NCBI RefSeq assembly: GCF_009711165.2
Contig: NZ_WMID02000063.1
Span: forward strand, 1 to 9,805
Direction: 5' to 3'
Source: Flavobacterium sp. MC2016-06
GTDB taxonomy: Bacteria; Bacteroidota; Bacteroidia; Flavobacteriales; Flavobacteriaceae
DNA length: 9,805 nt
Shown here piece after piece: positions 1 through 9,800 of the stretch. How positions within the stretch are numbered: position 1 is the stretch's first letter; every line of letters starts with the position of its first letter. The position numbers and the translations under genes are program-made. Below the pieces are notes generated by a model. That model was not told where the DNA came from and did not search any database. It saw only the letters and a program-made list of their open reading frames with translations.

Positions 1-318
1 CAGTCTGATGGTTCGATCGCATACTTAGGCCGAATAGATAATCAGGTTAAGATAAGAGGAAACAGAATTGAATTGGGTGAGGTTGAAACTGCGATTTTGG
101 AATTTGATACTATTCAGCAAGTGGTGGTAATGGCACAGGAATTAAAGTCAGAAAAAGTTCTGGGAGCTTATATCGTTTCTGAAAAGCCTGTAGATAAATC
201 TGCACTTCGAAGCTTTCTTCAGGGGAGATTGCCGGATTATATGGTTCCTGGATTCTATATCGAAATACCACATTTCCCTTTGACTTCTAGTGGCAAGATC
301 GACAGAAAGGCACTTCCG
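1..318 (+). other. A domain C-terminal portion (A0), partial
   Basis: These are residues 1-106 of the visible fragment. They hold the end of the large subdomain (A8 motif with the hinge region) and the small C-terminal subdomain ending in A10. Lys99 in SSGK is the conserved lysine that contacts the carboxylate and phosphate during adenylation. All specificity positions except this Lys lie upstream, so the amino acid is unknown. Confidence 0.93.
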
Positions 319-651
319 TCAATATCTGAGAACAGTATAATCAAGAAAGAATATATAGCGCCAAGAAATGAAACCGAAGAGAAATTAGTTCAAATATGGC
401 AGAAAGTCTTAGAAGTTGAAAGTATTGGTGTTCTGGATAGTTTCTTTGAATTAGGAGGACATAGCTTAAAAGCAATGAAGTTAATAGGTCTTATCAATAC
501 CGAATTTGAAATAAAAATTGCCATAAACGACTTGTTCAAAAATATAATATTAGAAGATCAGGCTGCTCTTATAGAGAATGTTACACTGATGTATGTTTTT
601 GACGAGGAGGATAATAAAAACAATATCGAAACTGAAATTTTCTCTATTTGA
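1..651 (+). CDS. Non-ribosomal peptide synthetase, C-terminal fragment (A domain end - PCP - docking tail)
   Basis: This is the 3' end of an NRPS gene whose start lies before the window; 216 codons are visible before the TGA at 649-651. The frame is open from base 1 and the protein begins inside an adenylation domain. Motif A8 is at residues 10-27 (GRIDNQVKIRG, then RIELGE). Motif A10 is SSGKIDRKALP at about residues 96-106, with the catalytic Lys at 99. A carrier domain follows, with FFELGGHSL and phosphopantetheine Ser155. The protein ends about 20 residues after the carrier in an acidic tail, with no thioesterase, reductase or further condensation domain. It therefore loads one amino acid and must hand the peptide to another protein, most simply the next gene 62 bases downstream. 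A TTG at 73 could be read as a start, but it is the Leu of the A8 motif. The substrate cannot be predicted because the pocket region is outside the window. Confidence 0.96.
   Translation, partial: QSDGSIAYLGRIDNQVKIRGNRIELGEVETAILEFDTIQQVVVMAQELKSEKVLGAYIVSEKPVDKSALRSFLQGRLPDYMVPGFYIEIPHFPLTSSGKIDRKALPSISENSIIKKEYIAPRNETEEKLVQIWQKVLEVESIGVLDSFFELGGHSLKAMKLIGLINTEFEIKIAINDLFKNIILEDQAALIENVTLMYVFDEEDNKNNIETEIFSI
361..582 (+). other. Peptidyl carrier domain PCP0
   Basis: These are residues 121-194. The domain carries the 4'-phosphopantetheine attachment site LGGHSL, with Ser155 at 463-465. Helices typical of a PCP surround it (EKLVQIWQKVLEVE before; LFKNIILEDQAALIE after). The His before the Ser, rather than Asp, is the usual form for carriers that feed a condensation domain rather than an epimerisation domain. 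It is the last catalytic domain of this subunit. Confidence 0.94.
592..648 (+). other. Probable C-terminal docking tail (acidic short linear motif)
   Basis: The last 19 residues (198-216) follow the carrier domain and read as a flexible acidic stretch (DEEDN) and then a short acidic-hydrophobic end, ETEIFSI. The net charge is clearly negative. TubC-type N-terminal docking domains are known to bind short acidic or hydrophobic C-terminal tails of the upstream synthetase as an added beta-strand. The next gene begins with such a domain, so this tail is the likely partner. The assignment is inferred from position, charge and context; the motif is too short to recognise alone. Confidence 0.6.
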
Positions 652-713
652 TTTTTAAAGAGTCAAATAAACAAGAGAAACAAAAAACAAAGAATTAATA
701 AATTCAATAAGCA
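652..713 (+). other. Intergenic spacer between two NRPS genes
   Basis: This 62-base spacer is very A/T-rich. I see no Shine-Dalgarno sequence before the ATG at 714, as is common in Bacteroidota. There is no convincing Bacteroidota promoter (TAnnTTTG with an upstream TTTG) and no hairpin followed by a T-run. The two synthetase genes are therefore probably cotranscribed. An in-frame TAA at 708-710 fixes the next gene's start at or after 711. Confidence 0.7.
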
Positions 714-875
714 ATGCAAGCACTACTCAAAAAACTAAAGAGCTCTAATATAAAAATTGATTTAGTTGATGAAAAATTAGATATTCAGGCACCGAAAGGA
801 GTTATGACTGAGGATTTATTGAATGAAATTAAATTCTATAAAAATGATTTGATAGAATTTATTTCTTCTTATAAA
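714..875 (+). other. TubC-type N-terminal docking domain
   Basis: Residues 1-54 match the pattern of the TubC N-terminal docking family: an N-terminal amphipathic helix (LLKKLKSSNIKI), two short strands with the conserved IQAPKG turn, and a helix rich in Lys and Leu (TEDLLNEIKFYKNDLIEFI). Family members sit in front of C domains and receive the C-terminal tail of the preceding synthetase, so that subunits assemble in the right order. Here the domain precedes C1 and follows a gene with an acidic tail. A roughly 18-residue Lys/Asn-rich linker separates it from C1. Confidence 0.86.
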
Positions 876-3800
876 ACTAAAAAAGAAAATAATCAATTTA
901 TACCACAGGCTCCTGTACAACTTGGTTATGTTTTATCTTCTTCTCAACATAGATTATGGCTGTTAAGTCAATTTGAAGGTGCAAATGTTGCCTACAATAT
1001 GCCGAGTGTTTTTCAATTAAAAGGAAATTTAGCTGTTTTGGCTTTAAAAAATGCATTTCAGTCCCTAATTGAACGTCATGAATCTTTACGTACCGTATTT
1101 AAAGAAGAAAAATCAGGAGATGTAAAGCAAATTATAGTAGGTATTGAAAACATCAAATTTCAATTAGAATATGAAGATATAAGCAAAAGCACCTATGTAT
1201 CTGAAATAGAAAAAGAAATTATTAAACGAGAAATTGAATATTCTTTTGATCTATCTAAAGACTCTTTGCTTCGTGCTACATTACTTAAAACCTCTAATGA
1301 CACTTTTACTTTTGTCTGTGTAATGCACCACATTATAAGTGACGGATGGTCGAGTGAGGTTATGATAAGCGAATTATTTACACTGTATGATTCTTTTGTA
1401 AAAGAGATTAAAAACCCATTAAGTCCTCTGGAAATTCAATATAAAGATTATGCTGTATGGCAGCAAGATCAGTTGAAAGAGACTGATATGAATAATCATA
1501 AAACGTATTGGTTAAATCAGTTTGGAGGCGAATTACCAAGCTTAAACCTGCCAACTTATCAAATTAGACCGGCAATAAAAACGTATAATGGAAGGTCAGA
1601 AAAAAGGCTTTACAACGATACTATTTTAAAAGACTTTAATGCTTTATGCCAATCTCAGGGAAGCACACTTTTTATGGGATTATTGGCAACAGTAAAATTA
1701 TTGTTTTATAAATATACCAACCAGTCTGATATTATTATTGGTAGCCCAATTGCAGGAAGAGAACATGCTGATTTGCAAAATCAGATTGGCTTTTATGTTA
1801 ATACATTGGCGTTAAGAACACAGTTTAAAGCTAAAGACAGCTTCTCTGATTTTCTTACTAATGTAAAAGAAACTACTCTTAACGCTTACAAACATCAGTC
1901 TTATCCATTTGATGATTTAGTAGAACAATTGCCGCTAAAACGCGACAGAAGCCGTAATCCGTTGTTTGATGTTATGATTACGCTTCAAAACGCAGATAAT
2001 CTAAATAGCAATGCTTTTCGTTTGGGCGAAATAGAGGTACAAAATTATTATATTGAGGAAGATGCAGTAAGCAAGTTTGATTTAAAATTTTCATTTATAG
2101 AATTAGAGAAAGGATTGGATCTGATTGTTACGTACAACACTGATTTGTATACACCTGATTTTATCGAAAGACTTTTAAATCATTTCGAGACATTACTACA
2201 ATTGGTTATTGCACAACCAGAGCAATCAATTGATTCATTTGATTATCTATCTTCTGCTGAAAAGCAACAATTGTTATATGATTTTAACAATACTACGATA
2301 GACTATCCAAAAGATAAAACACTAATAACTTTATTTGAAGAACAAGTAGAAAAAACACCAAATAATATTGCAGTACTATTTGAAGATAAAGAGTTTACAT
2401 ATACTGAAATAAATCAAAGAGCAAACCAGTTTGCAGGATATCTAAAAGCAAATTATGCTACTGTTGCTGATGATTTAATTGGAATTAAATTAGAGCGAAG
2501 TGAAAAACTAATAGTATCAATTTTAGGAATATTAAAATCCGGAGCTGCTTATGTGCCAATCGATCCTGCATATCCTCAGGAAAGAATAGACTATATCGAA
2601 AAAGACAGTAAATGCAAAAAAGTAATTGATTCGGAGGAATTTGAAAAGTATGATTCTGTTCGTTCTTCATTCGGGAATACAAATCCTGATAAAACATCAA
2701 ATTCAGGAGATTTAGTTTACGTGATTTATACGTCAGGATCTACAGGGAATCCAAAAGGGGTAATGATCGAAAATAGCAGTTTGGTCAATTATCTGTTACA
2801 CCAGATAAAATTTTTAGAAGTAGAGTCAAATGAGCGAATTGCGTTGTTATCAACTGTTTCTTTTGATGCTTCTGTAGAACAAATTTTCACCGCTTTATTG
2901 AGTGCTTCGGCATTATGCATTATCAAAAAAGAAGATGTATTAGATGCTGAAAAACTGGAAAATATAATAGAAAAAAACGCCATTACGCACTTACACAGTG
3001 TTCCAAGTTTATTGATAAACTTAAATCTAAGTTCGGCTTTATCATTAAAAAGAATTATTTCTGCAGGTGAAAATTTCAAACCGGAATTAGTAGAAAAATA
3101 TGTAGAAAAATATAAGCTGTACAACAAATACGGACCTACCGAGGCTACTATTTCATCAACAATAGGACGTATACTTGATACAAATATATCGATAGGTAAA
3201 CCAATTTCAAATACACAGGTTTATATATTAAACGATGCTTTATTGCCTGTTTCAGTTGGTATAACTGGAGATATTTATATTTCGGGAGCAGGGTTATCAA
3301 GAGGATATTTTAATAATGCGTTACAAACAGAAAGTGCTTTTATTGCTAATCCTTTTCAGGAAGGAACAAAAATGTACAAAACCGGAGATTTAGGAAAATG
3401 GCTTTCTGATGGTTCTGTTGTATTTGAAGGAAGAAAAGATTTTCAGGTAAAGATAAGAGGCCACAGAATAGAATTGGGAGAAATCGAAAATGCTATTTTA
3501 GGATATTCAGCATCTTTAAATCAAATTGTTGTAGAAGTAAGAGAGAAAAAATCAGAGAAAGTTCTGGTTGCTTATTATGTTTCGGATAGCAAAGTTGACA
3601 AAAAAGATTTACGCACCTATTTGCAAAATAAATTACCGGATTATATGCTTCCCGGTTACTATTTAGAGTTGGATAAAATGCCATTGACTCCAAACGGAAA
3701 AATAGATCGTAAAGGATTACCGGAGATTTCAGGTGAAGATCTTATCAGACATGAATATGTGGCGCCAACAACAGCAATAGAAATTGGACTGACTAAAATC

Positions 3801-6800
3801 TGGGAAGAAGTTTTGAATGTTGAAAAAGTTGGGACAACAGATAATTTCTTTGAATTAGGCGGACATAGTTTAATTATTGTTCAGGTTATTAATAAGGCTT
3901 TTAAAGAATTAGGAAAAAGTATTTCATTCAAGGATTTCTTCGCTAACCCAACTATCGCAGGATTAAGCAAAAAAATGTTCGATTCAGATTATGCTGCTAT
4001 ACCATTGGCGCCAAAATCAGAGTCTTATGTTGTTACTGCTTCTCAAAATAGATTGTGGGTACTGAGTCAGTTTCAAGAAGGATCATTGGCGTATAATATG
4101 CCTGTTGCCATGAAACTTACCGGAGTTTTTGATTTGGAGGTTTTTCAAAATTCATTCCGATATTTAATAAACAAACACGAAATTCTTCGCACCTATTTCA
4201 AGATTAATGAAACAGGAGGTTTGCGTCAATTTATTCTGCCGGAAAACGAAGTTATTTTTAAGATTGACTTTTTGGATTATCAGGATAAAGAACCACAAGA
4301 TTTAGAAAAACTTTTAACTGCATTAAACAACATCGCTTTTAATCTTGATCAAGCGCCTTTAGTTAGAGCAATTTTAATAAAAATTTCAGCAACAGAACAT
4401 GTTTTCTTTTTCTCCCGTCACCATATTATTGGAGATGGATGGTCTTCGCAAATCATGACTTCTGAAATCATTGAGACGTATAATAATCTACTGGATAAAA
4501 AAGAAATTAATTCAGCAGCATTAAAAATTCAATATAAAGATTACGCAGTTTGGTTGCAAAACGATTCTAATTTAGAAGCAATTAAAACATCTGAAGAATA
4601 TTGGTTAAATCAATTTTCTGGAGAAATTCCGGTGTTAGAATTACCGGTTTTTAAAACACGTCCGTTAATAAAAACCAATAACGGTAGTCATGCAAAACAT
4701 ACCTATTCAGAAGATTTTCTAAATAAGTTACAGCAATTTTCTAACGAGCAAAATGTTACTTTGTTCATGACTTTAATGGCAGGAATTAATGCTTTATTGT
4801 ATAAATATTCAGGGCAAAATGATATTATTATTGGTACGCCATTAGCAGGAAGAGAACATCCGGATTTAGAAAATCAAATTGGATTATATCTTAATACGCT
4901 TGCTATACGTACTGATTTTAAAGGAGGAAACAGCTTTTTAGATTTACTGGCGGTACAAAAACAAACTTTACTCGAAGCTTATCAGTATCAAAATTATCCT
5001 TTTGACATATTAGTCGATAAATTAAATTTAAAAAGAGATACAAGCCGTTCTGCTTTGTTTGATATAATGGTTGTACTTCAGAACCAGAATCAGGTAAAAT
5101 CACTAAACAAGACCCAATCACTAAAAGGATTGGATGTTGAAGAATATAATTTTGAAAAGAAATCGGCTCAATTTGATCTTAGTTTTCAATTTGTACAGTC
5201 AGACGGATTATCTCTTGTGATAGAATACAACACGGACATTTATGATGCTTCTTTAATCGAAAGAATATTTAAGCATTTTGAGAATCTGGTAAGCAATTCG
5301 ATTGCCAATCCTTCAGTAATAATAGATCAAGTAAGCTATTTACTTCCATCTGAAAGACAGCAATTACTGGTTGATTTTAATGCTACCGAAGTTGCTTATC
5401 CAAACGATAAAACAATTGTAGCATTATTTGAAGAACAAGTCGAAAAAATACCTAACAATACAGCGGTTGTTTTTGAAGATAAAGCATTTACGTATCAGGA
5501 ATTAAACGAACTGTCGAACCAGCTTGCTTTTTATTTAAGAGAAAATTACAGCATTCAGGCTGATGATTTAATTGGTATTAAGCTTGATAGAAGCGAAAAT
5601 CTAATTGTTGCGGTTTTAGGAATATTAAAATCCGGAGGAGCTTATGTGCCAGTAGATCCGAATTATCCACAAGATCGAATTGAATTTATAATAAAAGATA
5701 CGCAAAGTAAAGTAATCTTAGACGAGGCTGAATTTGAATTATTTACGCAGCAAAATCAAAAATATAAAAGCACTAATCCGGAGAGAATTAATACACCGAC
5801 AGATTTAGCTTATGTAATCTACACATCTGGCACAACAGGAAATCCTAAAGGTGTTATGGTCGAAAATAAAAGTGTGGTACGACTTGTAAAACCGGGTTCT
5901 TACTTTCCGTTAGATCAAAAAAACACACTTTTAAGCACTGGCGCAATATCATTTGATGCAACAATTTTAGAATATTTTGGAACTTTATTAAATGGGTCAA
6001 AACTTATTCTTGCTTCTCAGGATAATTTATTGCAGACGGAAAAGCTGGAAGAAATTATCAATAAAAACAATGTAGATAGTTTTTGGATGACCGCTTCATG
6101 GTTTAGCTATGTTACGGATAGTAATATCAATGTTTTTAAAAATGTTAAGCAGCTAATTGTTGGCGGAGATGTAGTTTCTCCTCATCATGTAAAAAAGGTA
6201 TTGAATACTTTTCCAGGTATCAAAATCAGTAACGGATATGGTCCTACAGAAAACACTACTTTTTCATTAACGTACCAAATTGATAATTCAGATTGTACCA
6301 CAATTCCGCTTGGAAAACCTATTTCAAACAGTTCAGCATATATTTTAGATGCAGGTTTAAACCCTGTTCCAACAGGAGTTACAGGCAAAATTTATGTAGG
6401 AGGAGCCGGAGTTGCAAGAGGTTATTTGAATCGTCCTGATTTAACAGCAGAAAAATTTGTACAAAACCCATTTGCTCAAGGAGAAAAAATGTATGATACC
6501 GGCGATCTTGGACGCTGGCTAGCCAATGGTACTATGGAATTTCTGGGAAGAAAAGACCATCAGGTAAAAATTCGCGGTTTCAGGATAGAATTGGGTGAGA
6601 TCGAAACAATTTTATTACAAACTTCTACAGCCCTAAAACAAGCTGTTGTGATTACTAAAGGCAGCGACGGCAATAAAACTCTTGTAGCTTATTATGTATC
6701 AGATAGTGCAATTGATAAAAAGGTTTTACAGGACAATTTAAGCAAGGTATTACCAGAATATATGGTGCCTGATTATTATGTTCAATTAGATTTTATTCCG

Positions 6801-9800
6801 CTTACATCAAATGGAAAAGCAGATTTAAGAGCCTTACCGGAAGTTAGTGACAGCGATTTAATCAAAGAAGAATATGTTGCACCAGTTACAGCAATCGAGA
6901 AACAACTGGCTGCAATATGGGAAGATGTATTAGGATTGCAAAATATTGGAATTACAGATAATTTCTTTGCTCTTGGAGGTCATAGTTTAATCGTTTCGCA
7001 GGTAATCAACAGAGTTCAAAAACAATTGGGCAGCTCTGTAAGTTATAAAGATTTCTTTGCGAATGCTACAATATCAGGATTAAGCAAAATATTGAAGACC
7101 AGAATTTATGCATCAATTGCTAAAGCTCCGGAATCAGAATTTTACCCTTTAACAGGATCTCAAAGCAGACTTTGGATTTTAAGCCAACTCGAAGGCGGAT
7201 CTCTGGCGTATAATATGCCAGGTGCGGTTCGTTTAAAAGGCGATGTTGATGTGGCTAAATTTCAAACCTCTTTTGAGTTGTTGATAGAACGTCATGAAAT
7301 TTTAAGAACCAGTTTTAAAACGACTCAAATAGGCGAAGTTTGCCAATATATTATTCCGGCTCAGGCTGTAAATTTTCAGATCATTGAAAAAGATCTTAGT
7401 CTGATTACCAATCAGGAAGAATTTCTTGTTGATTATTTAGCGCAAAGCAACAATGAACCATTTGATCTGGAGCATGCACCTCTTTTAAGAGCCAGCATTA
7501 TAAAATTAAAAGAAAAAGAATCTTTATTTTTCCTTACCCTGCACCATATCATTGGCGACGGATGGTCTATGGAAATTTTAATCGCAGAGGTTATAAAAAT
7601 CTACAATGCCTTACTGGAAGATAAAGCAGTTGAATTACCACAATTAGAAATTCAGTATAAAGATTATGCAGTATGGAGAAATAAGGAACAAAAAAACGAA
7701 GAAGCTACAGAAAACTATTGGCTTAAACAATTCTCAGGAACCTTACCGGTTTTAGAATTGCCGGGTTCTAATGTACGCCCTTTGGTTCAGACTTACAACG
7801 GAGCAAATATTACCCGCAGGTTTTCAAAAGAATTTTCAAACAAACTTCAGTCTTTTTCAAAAGAACAGGATGTTACTTTATTTATGACTTTAATGTCAGG
7901 AATAAATGCATTATTATACAGATATACAGGTCAGGATGATATTATAATTGGAACTCCAATAGCAGGAAGAGAACATCCTGATTTAGAGAACCAGATAGGT
8001 TTATATCTTAATACACTTGCGATTCGTACACGATTAAAAGAAGAAATTAGTTTTCAGGATTTACTTGCCATTCAAAAAGAAACGTTGCTGGAAGCATACG
8101 AACATCAGAATTATTCTTTTGATTCTTTGGTTGGTAAATTAAATTTAAAACGTGATATGAGCCGTTCGGCTTTGTTTGATGTCTTGATGGTTTTACAAAG
8201 TCAGGGGCAATTAAATAATTTGAACAATGGTACATTACTAAATCTTGAAGTGAGCCTGTATGAGATTGAAGGTTCAAATTCTAAATTTGATATTACCTAT
8301 ACTTTCGTAGAAACAGATGTTTTATCACTTTCAATCAACTACAATACAGATATCTACAATGGCGACGCAATCGAAAGAATGTTTGCACATTTTGAGAATT
8401 TAGTAATAGAATCTATAAGTGATCCTTTGCAGGCATTAGCAACCATAAACTATTTAACGGAGGCTGAAAAGCAACAGTTATTGTTTGGTTTTAACGATAC
8501 AAAAGTTATTCATTCAGAGAATAAAACACTGGTAGATTTATTTGAGGAACAGGCTGCTAAAACACCTAATAGTACAGCAGTTATTTTTGAAGATACAATA
8601 CTTACCTATCAGAAGTTAAATGAAAAGGCAAATCAGTTGGCGGCTTATTTAAGAGCTAATCATACTATTGAGCCAGACGATTTAATCGCAGTCAAATTAG
8701 AGCGAAATGAGTTCTTGCTGGTTAGTTTATTGGGAGTACTAAAATCCGGTGCAGCATATGTGCCAATAGACTCAAATTATCCGCAGCAGCGAATTGATTA
8801 TATAGAAAAAGACAGTAACAGCAAAGTTGTTATTGATCAAAATCTGGTAGAGAAATTTCTTGAAGTTCAGGACAATTACAGTACATCAAATTTAGATCAG
8901 ATATCAAAACCAAATCATCTGGCTTATATTATTTATACGTCAGGAACCACAGGAAGTCCAAAAGGAGTAATGGTGGAGCATCACAATGCCGTTGAATTGA
9001 TCCATTGGTCGATTAAGGAATACAATGCTGATAAATTTAATATTGTTTACGCTGTTACCTCTCATTGTTTTGATTTGTCTGTGTATGAGTTTTTCTATAC
9101 GCTTTCGATAGGTAAAAAATTAAGGATTTTAAAAAACGCGCTGGAAATTGATTACTATCTGGAGCAGGACAAAAATATATTATTAAATACGGTTCCGTCT
9201 GTTGTTCGAAAATTGATCGAAGATAAAGTTTCGCTGGATAATATTACAGTAATCAACATGGCAGGAGAAATCCTTCCTACGGATATTATTGCTAAACTTC
9301 CTTTGGATAAAATCGAAGTTCGCAATCTGTACGGTCCATCTGAGGATACTACTTATAGTACATATTATTTTATTGCAGACAAAGAAGCCAGAACGATTTC
9401 TATTGGTCAGCCAATATCAAATACACAGGTATTAATTCTGGATCAAAATAATCAACTTGTTCCTATTGGAGTTACAGGAAGAATATTTGTTTCGGGAGCA
9501 GGAGTAGCTAGAGGTTATTTGAACAAAGAAGAACTAACACAGGAAAAGTTTGTTGCCAATTCTTTCAACGAAGGAGAAAGAATGTACGATACAGGCGATT
9601 TAGGATATTGGTTATCAGATGGGAACATAGAATTTATAGGAAGAAAAGATCATCAGGTAAAAATTCGAGGTTATAGAATTGAACTGGGAGAAATCGAATC
9701 GGCTATTTTAGGATTTTCAGATAAAGTACAGCAAGCAGTTTTAGAAGCAAAGGAATTTAATTCTCAAACGGTATTAGTTGCTTATTATGTAAGTGAAACG

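Noticed and set aside
601..612. The purine-rich gacgaggaggat as a ribosome binding site.
   Set aside because: It lies inside the first gene, encodes the acidic tail (DEED), and is about 100 bases from the next ATG with no start at suitable spacing.
73..651. A separate small gene starting at the TTG at 73.
   Set aside because: The TTG is the Leu in the conserved RIELGE part of the A8 motif. The frame is open to base 1 and encodes A-domain sequence before it, so this is the tail of a larger gene.
645..669. A 7-base inverted repeat (tatttga / tcaaata) across the stop codon of the first gene, considered as a terminator.
   Set aside because: The stem is all but one pair A-T, the loop is poorly paired and no T-run follows. 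It is unlikely to stop transcription and is probably chance in AT-rich DNA.
714..875. A starter (lipo-initiating) condensation domain or loading module at the start of the second protein.
   Set aside because: The first 54 residues match a TubC-type docking domain, and C1 has an LCL-like first motif. This fits an internal subunit, not an initiating one.
2485..3127. Minus-strand open frames at 2485-2700 and 2789-3127.
   Set aside because: They lie antisense to the well conserved A1 domain and resemble no protein I know. They are shadows of the + strand gene.
3493..8277. Other minus-strand open frames (3493-3693, 4918-5121, 6185-6388, 8047-8277).
   Set aside because: All are about 65-76 codons, fully inside conserved NRPS domains on the other strand, with no family likeness. 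The 4918-5121 and 8047-8277 frames even sit at matching places of C2 and C3, which explains their similarity to each other.
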